Shown here in pieces: positions 43,171 to 56,000 of a DNA stretch of 64,000 bases. A model generated the notes under the pieces. That model did no database searches and was not told the origin of the DNA. It was given only the letters and a program-made list of their open reading frames with translations. Made by a program: the position numbers and the translations under genes. Location: NCBI GenBank assembly GCA_000469685.2, contig LS997564.1, positions 29,912,959 through 29,976,958 of the forward strand, in the 5' to 3' direction. Every line of letters starts with the position of its first letter. Within the stretch, counting starts at the first letter, position 1. Source of the DNA: Haemonchus contortus. Its lineage: Eukaryota > Nematoda > Chromadorea > Rhabditida > Trichostrongylidae.

Positions 43171-44982
43171 GCGTTGCTGTCGTGGACAGGTTCATTTATG
43201 CTGTGTGTGGCCGTGATCGGATGGGTGTTTTGAACAGCATCGAGAGGTACTGCTTTTTTTAACTAAAAGGCGGAGCGGCTTTTATTAAAAGTTGTTTTTT
43301 TTGTAGTATAACCTTTGAATCAGTCTTGAGTCCAGTACTGAGTCAGTGTGAGTCCGCTGTTTCACTAGAAGCAGGTTCAGTCGAAGATCTTTCAAAGAAA
43401 ACCTCAGAAATAACCGAAAACTAATTCGCTTCACACAGGCTGTTTCAAAAAGATACGTGTGGGCGGTTTTTGGTGCATTTTCTTACAAAGTTAGAGTCCT
43501 GTCGCTAGAACTTAACGATTGTGGGTTACTTGAAGCCATTCGTGTAGCCATGTGAGATCGGAAGGACTTGAGTTTTTATTCGATGCAACTCTTCAGATAT
43601 AATCCTGTCACTGACCGGTGGATGTCTGACGTCGCTCGCTGTCCCACTGGCCGAATTTGTCTGGGTGTAGCTGCTCTTGGCAACCATCTTTTTGCGGCAG
43701 GCGGCTTCAAAGAACCTGGAAACGGAGCCCTCGACATTGTTGAGTGGTAAGGACAGATTTGATCGGCTATCGCATTTAGTGAATTCCGCGGTGTCGCTGC
43801 AGCTATGACGTTCGGCGAAATGAGTGGAACTTTGTGGCACCTATGGGTTCACGTCGGGCCAATCTTTCTCTCTCAGTGTTAGATGGTTGCCTCTACGCAG
43901 TGGGAGGGTACATTTCTGGTACTTCTCTCAACACCGTAGAGAGGTGGGTCAATTTCAATTTTATGACACTGTGCTTCTTTTAGCAGAGTTTCTTAGCATT
44001 CAACATCTTTACTTATTCTTGTGAACCATTTAGAGAAGGACCACTGTTGTGAAGCAAATGGAAAAAAGGTTCAAAAATCATAATTCGATATCTTACGGTA
44101 ATCTTAAAACAGCTATACACGATGCCGATCAGCACATTGAGCGGTTAAGGTTTCGTTAAATTACTTTCACTGGAATAGGGAACAGACTCATGATCCTCAA
44201 AAGCCCTTCGAAAAAAACTCATTAATCACAACCTATTAGTTCAGGGTATGTAGGAGTACTTTACCTCCTGGATATTCAGCACCAAGAGAGAGTGACGATA
44301 ATACAGTTTTCCGATGAGTTGGCGTAAATTATTCGGGAGCCGTCCATGGGAGCTGACTTTTTGTGCTTGCAATGGTCCTGAACCAATTTTTCCTTTTGAG
44401 GTCTTCTCGGGTTGAATGTGAACAATGCTAAAATTCATTTGAAACACCCATCAAAGAAGCCTTTCATATTTCAGATTCGACCTACGAGTTGGTAGATGGG
44501 AAAAGGTGTGTCCGATGTCAACACGTCGAGATTGTCATGGTTCTGCAGTGCTCCATGGCGAATTGTATGCAGTGGGTGGATACAGCAAAAATTTAGGCGT
44601 ACTGAGATCTGCTGAGAAGTACGACCCCCGTGCTAATAAGTGGACTTCAGTGACAGAAATGAGCTGTAGCCGAGTGAGAGTAAGTTACGTTCCCAACGTC
44701 CTCGTTATCTATTTTTTCACTGAAATGGTTTCGTCCTCATTGTCAGTTAGGGCTTGCTGTAGTCAATGGAAAGCTGTATGCTATTGGCGGATATAATCAT
44801 ACTTCGGTTGAAGTCTACGATCCTGAGACGAACCAATGGGAACGCCACAGTAATATGAATTGCCAGTTAGTATTTTTGACAGCTTGCTCGTTTTTCAAGC
44901 TTTCCTCGCCAGCATAAACTCTTTAAGACGAGAATGTCCTGGTGTGGCTGTTCTACAGAAGGAGTCAAAATCAAGAAAGTAG

Positions 44983-47044
44983 AACAATCTCCTGAAAGAT
45001 GGCAGCATCTTGTTTCTCTCTTCACTTTCCTTATTGTCGCTCACAGTTTATATTACCAGTATCTTGAAAATCATGGACCTCTTTAATGGACTTTTACTCT
45101 GATGATTTTTTTTCCTCGGAGATTAATCAGTTAATTCTGTTCGATATTTTAGAAACTGGCTTGTACTTCTGCTTATCCTCAGTGGCAATTTAATGATAAA
45201 TTTTTGACTTGCAAATTGACAGATTTGAACAGATTCGTAAAGAAAAGAATTGATAAATGTGCCAGGAAGGGTCAGGAGGTCAGATCCAGGTTTCTTAGGA
45301 GAAGTTACGCAGACTTGTATGGAGAGCTTTATTCACGGGATTTTTCCCCTGTATTGATAGTGGAAGGTTTCTCAGATAACGTGCTTTATCCCCTTCACAA
45401 CTGGGACCTGCAAACGACGTCGAAGTATTCAAAGAAGGAGGGAACATGTGATTGTGAAGCAGAAGTACGAGTGGGAGTATCGAGAGAATCAATCTCGCCT
45501 TTTAAAAAAAGCAGCAAGACCATCAGTGCACGTTGTAATGAGATGGATTCTTCTGGAGGCGGTCACCCTTGTGGAGGAACTCTTCTACAGGACTGAATTT
45601 ACGGGTGGCAAACCCTGCATACTGAGCTCTTTATGTACCTTTACACAAGTGGGTCGACACGGCTTCTCCAAAGGAGTAGGAACGTGTAATTAGACCAGAC
45701 CGTACAGACCATACTGTTTTGTCTTCGAGCGCTCCATTCGTTAAGTAGAATTCAGCAGAAGGACCCGGTTTTTTTCCAAGTCTAGATTTCGAAATTTGGG
45801 GGTCCTGATGCCATTGCAGAATCCGTTTCTAGGATAGGTCAAGGCATTTGACATTCCTGCTTGGTAAACTGACTGAAATTACATAAAAGCAGTCCTGAAT
45901 GCGAAAAATATGTACTCGGGCAATACTGAAATCCTCAGAAAAACGATTTGACTGCTTTCCTTACTTCCTTTGCCTCCTGCACCAAATGCCCTTCGAAATG
46001 GTGCCTCTTTCGTCACCCCTTCCCGCCCTTGGCCTGCATTTCGCATGGAGTCAGTAACCTTGTAATAAGGGGAAGATAATAGCTGTGCGACTTTTACAAA
46101 AGCCTATAAAGGTAGCTAATATTGGATAAAACGTTTGAGCTTGAGCTGGATTTTGAATGGACTTTAGTCAGTTTTTATAATTCTCATCGAAATTTTATGC
46201 AGGAATTATAGAAGACCGGAAGTTTGAGATGAGAGAAGTTCTGAGCAATGAAATGGCTCCTCAGGAAGTAATGTGCTCGAGAAACGCCGGGTTTTGATTT
46301 CCTTATCGAAGTAATATTGTATTAAATGTGAAATTCTTTTTGAATTCGACTTTCTTGGGAAAAGGAAATCTGCGATGAAGCAAAAACCCGAATTGTCTAT
46401 GGGAGTTGTTCCCTTACCGAAGCTGAAGAGCCGTTCAGATGACGCCCACTTTCATCTCGACGAAGATGAGGTAAAGTGGGGGAATCAGAACCATGACGTC
46501 GCACTGGCCCCGGTCACAGTTGTGGGGTCCTTACGCGACTGCCGTTTCTCATTTACCGAACATTGCTGGAGTAACAACAATCTGTAGCCATTGCAACGAA
46601 GTGCGCGAGAAAGAGCTGTTTCATCACAAGCGCAGCGCATACAGTATATTGCCTAGAAATCATCTGACACAGGCCTTGCCCAACCTCGCCGATCAACATT
46701 CCCCTTTGCGTTTCACAAGATCAGCATTGATATTATTAAAATCTGGTACCTATTCTGTACTTGGCTGTCATCTTGACGTTCCCACTGTCCCACAGCCGGC
46801 AAGGATCAATTATCGGTTTCGACAATCGTCCTAGTGCTTGCTGAACTCTTGCTTTGTACTGAACATCGATGGTAATATCTCTTCTGGAATACACTACGAC
46901 CTATATAAATTAGTCCAAAAAGACCGCTTTGCCGCGTTGCCGCATTAATATCTTTATCCTTATAGCGTTAAATAACCCGACTTTACGACTTTTAGTTGTT
47001 GAAGAACATTGGGAAACCAGCCAGGAATTGCACGAAGCGTGAAT
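44983..47044 (+). other. Intergenic module between kelch copies 2 and 3
   Basis: Downstream region of copy 2 and promoter side of copy 3. The 130-codon frame at 45204-45596 is not conserved in frame in the sister modules (36540 and 57380), so it is treated as duplicated 3' region, not a gene. Shared blocks continue up to the conserved exon 1 at 47045. Confidence 0.6.
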
Positions 47045-50000
47045 ATGTCGAGCTCGATTCTAGCAAACAGTAACGTGGAAGAAATCTTCGAGTTCGAGGT
47101 AAAGAATGTAGATATTAGCCTATTGTTAGTAAATATTTCGATTAAAGTGCTGAAGCTTGGGAATATTGAAATGACCAACTCTTTTCTTTGTATTCCTTAG
47201 CCGCGAACTCCGTTTCGGAACGGAGGCTGTCTTTGGAGTACCTGGGAGATACGAATACCTTTCATCACTTAGACGTTCGTTTGGAACTTCATCTAACCAT
47301 TTCCGCTACGTCATCTGTGACTCATATCTTACCATAATCATTAGTGAAGCTTCTCTCGCAATAAGGACCCCCTCCCCTCCACCACTCCCCAAACGTGACC
47401 AAGTAAGGCCATGTAGAGGTAATGTGTGGATTGAACCCACTGTCCTAAAAACATTCTGAGTTGCTAGCTGTTGAGGGCAAGGTGCACTGCGAAGGCTGCT
47501 TTGCTATGTAAAGCAAATCTAACCCATTGCTATGAAGTGCTCTCCATTTGGTAAAATTCGACCAGATTTCAATTTTGACTTTCCTTCCAATAATAAGATT
47601 TTCCGTTAAGGGCATCTGCCATCGCTGCTAGGGAATGCCTGACATTACGGCGTTCAGGATTATCCCTGGAAACTTCCCATTCCACAGAATCGTCCCCTTT
47701 TATTAGAAATTGCCAATTTGTGCTTCGAATAAAGAAAACAATTCGTTCCCATGTCCTTAGTCGATCCACAAAAATTGGCAAAGTGTTCAGCTGCGCCAGC
47801 CACCTTCATCTTCATTTTCTTCTTGTCGGAAACCCACTTGTTTAGAGCGAAGCCCACCATCACTCCTTGGTCACAAGGCTCTCAGAATTACGTGATGACT
47901 GTCGCTTCCGTGATGTGACGCTGGTTGCTGAGGTAGTTACCGAATGGATGATCGAGTTTGCCCTAGTGCCAGATTTTCCAGGGAATACGAATCAGTGCCC
48001 ATCGAGTCGTTCTCGCTTCCTATTCAGACTACTTTAAGGCCATGTTCACCAGCGAAATGCGCGAATCTCGGCAGCGTACGTTCATAACTTGTGATATGTG
48101 CTGCTGGAAAGGTTCCTAACAATTTCTTTCAGAAGAAATAGAATTGTTCGATGTCGAAGCACCAGCACTTGACACTCTGATCAACTTCTGCTATAGTGGC
48201 AAGATACAAATTGACGGCATAAATGTTCCAAGCATACTGCATGCGGCTTGCCTGCTTCAGTTGGACGAAGTTCAGGTTAGGTAATGGATGACTCTGTTGC
48301 TATCATGTGCTCAAGACTTTACATAAAAGATTTCGTACAAAAGTGAATGCGTAGGAAGCCTGCTGTGAGCTACTGAAGAGGCTGCTGTGTCCGTCGAATT
48401 GCCTGAAAATTCGAGCACTTGCCAACAACCACTCATGCCAAGAGCTTATTTTTTATATAGACGACTATATCTTGAAGGTTTTCCAGGTAGCCACTTCCTT
48501 TCTAGGCTGTTGGATGACATATCCACTGCTCTTCTTCTTCAGGACCTTATTGGCACTGAAGAGTTTCATCAGCTTTCATCAGATCAAGTGGTCCAGCTAC
48601 TATTGAACGATGAGCTTGTTGTACCTTCTGAAGACCAGGTAATGTGTAAAATTTAAAGTAAAAGCTCTCGTCTTTGGTCATCTTTGCGTACCTATATCTG
48701 CGAGTATGTTATCGACAGGAATGACTCCAGGTTTTCAATGCTGTACTCCAGTGGGTTGAGTTCGACTCGTCATCTCGAAAGCAGTTTCTTCCTAAGGTAG
48801 GGCAATGAGCTTCTTCATATATTAACTTTTTTTCAACGTTTGCAGCTGATGGAGCACGTACGACTTCCTCTTTGTCGACCGGACTTTCTTGTCAATACAG
48901 TATGTAAGAATGCACTTGTGATGGCTGATGTCACCTGCCACAATCTTGTCGACCAAGCAAAGGTTAGGCGGATCGCATCCAAAAATATAGGAGCTCTTCC
49001 GACGCGTGACTGGTGCGCGGCTCACTGGGACCAAGACTTAATACGGTCCGCTTCTACAGTAACCCACTAGCTTAGTTTCCACCCACCCCGTGTCCTTACT
49101 CAAGATCTCTTTTCGATAGTCCTATATGTGACATGCGAGAAGTTGCGTATTAAAATGGGGTTTATGCCGTGCTAGATTACTGTAAGAGCCGGGAGCATAA
49201 CATCAACAAAACGTTAAGGAATAACAGTTGGACGCTTAGAACTTGCCTAAAGTAATAATACATGTATCATTGAAGCAAACAGAAGGGAAATAAGTCCAAT
49301 CGAGGAGTATCTCTAGCTTCTGGCAATGGGCGAAGGGAAGCGCACGCGACACGCGCCGGCAAATTCCTTTTGTTTTTATATGCAATCGGGTAGATGCGGT
49401 AGATCTGCTCCTCAGTTTTTTCAGTCGCGTTTTTTGGAATATGATTGAAGTTTCAGAGCGACCTGATTCTTCAACTGTCTTCACTCGAATGTCCCCAGCT
49501 GAAAGGGAGGTGCACTCGAGCGTGTGAAGTTGTTACTAATGTAATCTATGTTGGTGAGACCCAACAAAATTTCCGTGATTTTTTTTGTTCAAGTGTCGCG
49601 GAGACGAAATTCTGATGGGGTTTTATCCCATCCACATTGGCATCACCTCTGTTAAGTGGTACCACTTAATGTTCTTACTTCGAAATATGCAACTTCAGTG
49701 GGTGGACTAGGCGAGAGGAGCGTCGAATGCCTGGATACTAATGGTCTCAATCGTGTATGGCAGTACGTAGCTCCTCTAAAGCAGAAAAGGTACAACAATC
49801 TTTTAATATGTGCTCACCGTTGCGAAGAGTGCCTAATTCCTCAGGTTTTTTACCGGCGTGGCTGCTGTCGACAAGTCCATTTACGCTGTGTGCGGCCAAG
49901 ATTGGGCAAATGTTTTCAACAGCATTGTGAGGTGCTGTGATTTTCTTAATTAGAAAGCAGCTAAAAGCTGTTCTCTTGTAATGCCATCTTTGAGTCAGTC

Positions 50001-53000
50001 TTAACACAGTTTGAGTTCGGTCGGTATTTCAATAGAAATGAGGTCAGTCAAGGTTACTCTCCAATGAAAAACTCAGAAATAAGCAAGTATTAGGTTGAGT
50101 AAAAAGTTTTGATCGGTTTTTCATCTTTATTTCGAAAAGTCTTATTTTCATTAAAAGAGGATCTCAATTAGTAATATAGTCTCCAGAGTGGTCCACAACA
50201 TATGTCCAGCGATCCACCAGTTTTTTGATTCCTGAAGCCCAGAACTGTGGTGGCCGCGATTCGAAAAAGCTGGAAATCTCAGTTTCGAGTTCCGAGCGAT
50301 CATCGATTTTTCTATCGCGAAAATGATGCTTTAAAGCAAGAAAAATATGGTAATCGGACGGAGCAAGATCTGGCGAATAAGAAGGATGGGGCAGCACTTC
50401 CTATCCAAGTCCGGCAATTTTCTGACAAGACAATTTCCCCACATGCGGTTGAGCGCTGTCGTGAAAAAGGCAAACATTTTCACGCTGCGGACGCTTCCTT
50501 CGAACAACGTCGGCCAAACTTTGTAGCTGAAAAGCGTGAATCTCGGCGGTTACGGTGGTACCCTCAGGCAATAATTTGAAATAGAGAATGACTTGGGAAT
50601 CCCACCAACAACATAGCAAAACCTTCCTCTGATGTTGTTCATTTCTCGGCTGTCTTGGAGGTGGTTCCTCATTAGGCATCCATTGGCGGTGTCGCTTATG
50701 GTTCACATGAAGGACCCAGCTCTCGTCTCCAGTAATGATCTCTCTGAGAAAGTCTCTCCTAAGTTGACGAAGAAGCAAAGAAGGTCACGCACTGACCCGT
50801 GATGCTTTGTCCGAGTCGCTCAAACCATGGGGCACCCATCTTGAGTGTATATCTCCGTAGCCGAGGCCATGGAGATGGTTGACGATAGTCTTCTGACTGC
50901 ACCCGAGTGTCGTCGACAAATCGCGAGTAGTAGCAATTGGCTTCTCCATTAGAGCAGTGCGCAAAGTTCTGTCATTCAAGGCAGGAGGACATCCAGTACG
51001 ACGTTGACCTTCGAACAAAATATTGCCCGAACGAATTTGCTGATACCAAGGATGTACCTCGGGTTGAGACACGATGTCTTCTCTGAATGCACAACAGATA
51101 TTTGCGACAGCCGACGATGCATTTTGGCCTTGCAGAAATTCGTAAAAGATGATAGCTCTCAGACAGCTTCGGTTGACAAAGGTCATTATTGCGAAACATT
51201 TGCAAGGACATGCTTATATATGCCCCTACAGTGCAGGTCCGGACACCATCTACCATAACCTATTACGAAATCCTCCCAAGTGGTCCTACGAAAAAATCAA
51301 GAGAAGGATGAAAATTCCGATCAAAACTTTTTACTCAACCTAATAGATAAAAATAAGTACACGCGAGGCGACTCCTTGGCAGTTTTTGGAGCCTGTTCTT
51401 CCGAGATTTGGAGTTTACAGCACTCGTTGAAAGAACTCGCATATTCACGCGAGTACGGCTAGCTCGCGCCTTTTTCGACATTTCTCCATAGGTCTGTTCA
51501 GAGTGCAGTATTCCAGTATACTGTTGAACTCAGCTCGTCGAGCTCTATAAGATGACACCCTAAAGTATGGAAAATATTTCGTTTTGGATTGCGCGGTGTA
51601 CTTGAGTTCCACCCGAGAATTGCATGTCCCTGGGGTGCACGATTTAGCGCTTGTAGGGGCTGGTCTCCCTAGGGATGAATTGTCCGAATTAGCTCTAGAG
51701 TGCGCCTCGACTCGACTTTACTCAGCGCAGTGTGAATAATTGTTTGGTTTTGTTCAGTCTCCATAATTCATTTCTGGTGTAGAAACTGTAGATGACTGCA
51801 TCTACAGTCTCCGCACTTAACACTCGTCTTTTCAAGTTCCATTGAGAATATGACACCAATTTACGACGAAATAATTGAGTCGATTTTTTTGACACTTGCC
51901 AATCTTTGGAGGGGATTTTCTCCGAACTCTGAGGATTTGGGTTGGCGTTTAGGCACTTTTCAGTGCCATAAGTAAAAAATCACCCCCCCCCCCCGAGTTT
52001 GGTGTTTACAGGTTAAGCAGCCAAGCAGATAATTTTTAAGCACTACTATCAGATTCACCATCCTGAATAAGCCCCACGCGCGGACATCTTTTGAGTCTAC
52101 TTCCACCATACCATAAAATTTTTATAAAATTTTTTGAATTCTGCGCCGTTTCATAAGCATTAGATCACTTTGAGAATTTGAAAAAAAATATCATTAGAAA
52201 CGGCAAAAAACATTCAGTAGTCGATGGGTCTTCCTTGTTCTAGCTCAATACTGAATAGCCTACTTGGCATACTCGGAACAAGGTTTCGAAAAACTTTCCG
52301 GAGATTTCGTTCCAGGATTCAAGTACTGCCTGCTTGAACTTTTCTGAACTGACGATTGTTCGCATATATCTTTTTTACAATGATGCCCCACAGATTCTCC
52401 ATCAGGTTCACATCGGATCTCCAAGACCATGTCAAGACTTCGAATTTCGGGAAAGGAACCAGTCTTTCGTGAATGACTAACGTGGATCACAGCACTGTGC
52501 TGTTGAAAAACGTAGTTAAGACCACGCCGCCGGCTCAAGAATGGCACCAGGTGACATTGTAAGACTTCGTGAAAGGCCTTGGAGTCCGTTTTGGAGGCCA
52601 CGAAAGCAAGCTCCACCCCTACATCTTTGCAGAAGGGACCCCATACCATGACAATTCCTCCTCCAAAATTTCGACGACTAGAGTGGATCGCCTTTTTACG
52701 TAGGCCATGCCAGTAGTAATTGTAACCAGGGGCCTTCCAAATTAACTTTCTTTCCACCGGAAAATACGACCTGAACGACAATAGGAGCCCTTTCCGTTGC
52801 TGCCCCGACAATGCTGCTGCTCTTTTTCACGACGTTCCAGAGAGACTCAACTCCGATCAAACTTTGTTTAACGACAAAATTTTGTCCGAATCAGTTCTTA
52901 ACATTCTGTTCTCGTCGTTCGCGGTTAGCTTGCGCGGGCGTCCTGCCCTCGTGCGGACTCTGTATTCTTCAAATATTTTTGAATTGGAGCTGAGGGATCT

Positions 53001-56000
53001 CACGATGCTCCTCGTAATTGCCCTCGTACTGAACCCTGTTCACGAAGATTTCGATTTTGTGCTTTTTCTTTCTAAAGGGAGATGACTCCGCTAGGCAAAG
53101 TGAAACAATATTGGAGGGTCATATTGCTTTGAAACATATATGCGACACATGCTCTCCTATACGGATCCCTCCGAGTGCAAATTTTGCCGCACTAGATTTC
53201 GAAACCTTCGGGCCGTCGGGGGTGATCCCATACTTACAGTGGCAAAAAATTCGAAAATACTCCATATAAATTGGTTTGACTTGGTGTTTTGTTAACTGCT
53301 GTTATATCGCCGCAATTCGCGTTGCGAAAGTCTCACAAGGTTGGCGATTTATGGACAAAACTTCAGTCTTGGACGGGACGCGGACGCGTACTTGTCCTTT
53401 CCGGGGACCGTGCTCTTATCCCTTACACTACCGACTCTGACTACATTATATTCGGACGAGACTGAAGTTTTGTCCATAAATCGCCAACCTTGTGAGACTC
53501 CATATAAATGTTAATATAAAAGTTGAGCAAACCAAAGCATGTATACGTTATTGAAGATGTTGAATCTTATGGTGGAGCCAGAACGATATGTGCTCAGCTG
53601 CGTGCCCTGTAAACACCGGAATCGAGTGTAATCTTATACTTATGAAATACCGTATGATCGTAGACAACCTTTTGTTCTTTTCAAGACCATCACGGTACGC
53701 CTCATCGCAGATCAAAGTTTCTTCCTTGGTTTGGCTCCATACTTCGCTCCCGCTCTCGCACTAATTATAGAATTGTTTTCTTTCCTTTCTATTGCCCTTT
53801 TTGCAACTGAATTGTACTGTCCAATTCCCCGTAAAAGTGCTATCTAATGGTGTATTGGTCAACCCCTCATATGCATTTATGCCGGATGCCTGGGCGGCTT
53901 CTTGCTGGGTATGTTTGGATACGCAGATGGCCGGGTACTCTACTGGCGCGTGATCTGAACGGCGTTATAAGGTCATTTGAATGGGCGGGGCGGGAAGGTG
54001 AGGTTGTTTGATTAGGGCTTTTCCCATTGGGGTGAAATCTGCAGTAGGCACAAATTGATTTGAAGGAAGTAAAGAAGTTTTTAGACAAAACAGTTTTTAG
54101 ACATAGACAGTTCTTCAGCACATTATGGGAATTCGGGCGTTCGACTTCACTTGCTTTCGACACTGAAATCCCGCGCCCCTTTCTAAAGTACCTTGCCATA
54201 TACAGATCTTATTCCCCCAAGCAAATTATCATCACTGGAACTCGCCCACCTTAAAAGAGATTTGCACTGCTTCGTGGTGGAGCCATGGACTATTGTACCC
54301 ATTTGGTCCATCTCAATTGAAGAGTACTGAAGCGATCGCATCGAAGCACGTAGTCTGCCGCGAGGTGCGTCCCATGTTGCGTGCGCGAAGGGCTTTGATG
54401 GGGTCACGCGTGGATCGCACGTCCCCCTTCCGGCCCCGCCAGTTCAGACCACCCCAAAACCACCATTCAAACTGCCCACGTTCTCCCGCCGCTACAGTAC
54501 TCCGTCTTCTGCAGATCTTGCCCCCTATTCAGATAATTATTGCTTGGAAAGCTCTAACTTCCCGCCATTGCAATACCCAACCCCCCCCCCCGCGTATCCA
54601 GGGCCCCATGGGTGTATGCTGTTTCGCGCCGCCCATTCGACGCGGTCCCAGGCTGGACAACTCGTCCAGGTGATTCAACCTCCTGACCATGCTAGTCGAT
54701 GCAAATAGACAGAATTCATGTAGATCCACAATTCGGCGTCTAATAGTAAGAGGTTTAACAAGCCTGAGAAGAGGGGTGTTGAGTGCAGTGATTCTAGATA
54801 CAGTCATCTACAGGTTCCACATTAAAAGAGACTGAACAAAACCAAACAATTACTTACATCGCACTGAGTAAAGTCGAGTCGAGGCGCGCTCTAGAGCGAA
54901 TTCGGACAATTCATCCCTAGAGAGACCAGCCCCTACAAGCACTAAATCGTGCACCCCAGGGACATGAAATTTTCGGATGGAACTCAAGTGCACCGCGTAG
55001 TCCAAGAAGAAATATTTTCCATACTTCAGGGTGTCATCTTATAGAGCTCGACGAGCTGAGTTCAAAAGTATCCTGAAATACTGCATTCTGAACAGATCTA
55101 TGGAGAAATGACGAAAAGGCGCGAGCTAGCCGTATTCGCCTGAATATGCGAGTTCTTACAACGAGTGCTGTTACTTATTTCATGTTTTGCCAATTTAGTA
55201 AAAGTAATTGCCTAGAAACCAGTTGTGGAGGAAGTGAAGTAAGGTGTTTTTTCAATGTAGCTCTTCAGATATAATATTGCTACTGACCAGTGGACGTCTG
55301 ACATTGCTCCCTGTTCTTCTAATCGATGCTCACTCAGTGTGGCTGCTGTTGGCCACCATCTTTATGCAGTGGGAGGCAGCGACGATCATCATGAAGACCT
55401 TAACATTGTTGAATGGTAGAAATAGCTTTGGTAGACTTTCGCATACGCTTAATTCCGTTTTATCGCTGCAGTTATGACATTCGACGAAATAAGTGGACTT
55501 CTGCGGCACCTATGAGTTCACATCGAGCGAGTCTCTCTGCCTCCGTGGTAGAAGGTTGCCTCTACGCAGTTGGAGGGATGAATGATAATGCTGTTCTCGA
55601 TACCGTAGAGAGGTGGGTCGTTCCAATCTGTTGACCCTGTTGTCTTTGGAGCGAGTTTTTCAGCATCTATCACCTTTAATTACTCAATGAAATAATTAGA
55701 ACGTAAGGATCAAAAAGTATGTTTGTGTTCAATCTCAACAACTTCTATGGAGGCACAGTTCACAATATAAATAGTTTCGGAGATTTCTTCATAGGATGAA
55801 TTTGAAGCCCCTCGTATACCATATCTGGCGCTATCAGTTCGGGAAACGGCCTAAATCGCGCGTTATAAAAACTGAAAAATTTCATCGTGTGTATCCTCGG
55901 ACGAGTTCCACCGGCATTGTAGAGGCTGCACCGATCACAAGGGAACCCATGTAAGCATTTCAAACAATCTCTCATGACCAATGGCGACTGTCAAAAGTAG

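Larger units (their letters stand above)
37619..44982 (+). pseudogene. BTB-BACK-Kelch array copy 2 (type B): 5'-deleted and split by an LTR element
   Basis: Remaining exons: 37619-37735, 37834-37930, 38423-38513, 38569-38584 plus 43176-43246 (one exon split by the LTR element), 43597-43746, 43803-43943, 44475-44679, 44747-44865, 44928-44982. The promoter, exon 1, BTB and the first part of BACK are absent. What is left encodes the end of BACK (LLEHVRFPLCQPDFLVSTV) and six kelch blades. All surviving exons outside the insertion are open, so inactivation is recent. Type B features shared with copy 4: NPVWQ, ARCPTGR, EKVCPMS, an AAG acceptor at exon 11 and short intron 11. Without a BTB domain a Cul3 adaptor function is not possible. 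A truncated kelch-only product cannot be excluded, but the insertion breaks blade 2. Confidence 0.85.
51418..55170. mobile_element. Long-TIR DNA element, possibly PIF/Harbinger-like, in intron 11 of kelch copy 3
   Basis: The ends cagcactcgttg.aagaactcgc (51418) and its inverted complement (ending 55170) continue as arms of about 400 bp. They share ctagctcgcgcc, gagctctataagatgacacc and gcttgtaggggctggtctcc. A TTA triplet flanks both sides, which would fit PIF/Harbinger or other 3-bp-duplication families. No own transposase was seen. The interior contains a Tc1 relic and a 171-bp hairpin MITE. A truncated version occupies the same intron of copy 1. Confidence 0.65.

Noticed and set aside
45204..45596. 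130-codon frame downstream of kelch copy 2
   Set aside because: Sister modules after copies 1 and 3 carry the same DNA with stops and shifts in this frame, so it is not under coding constraint.
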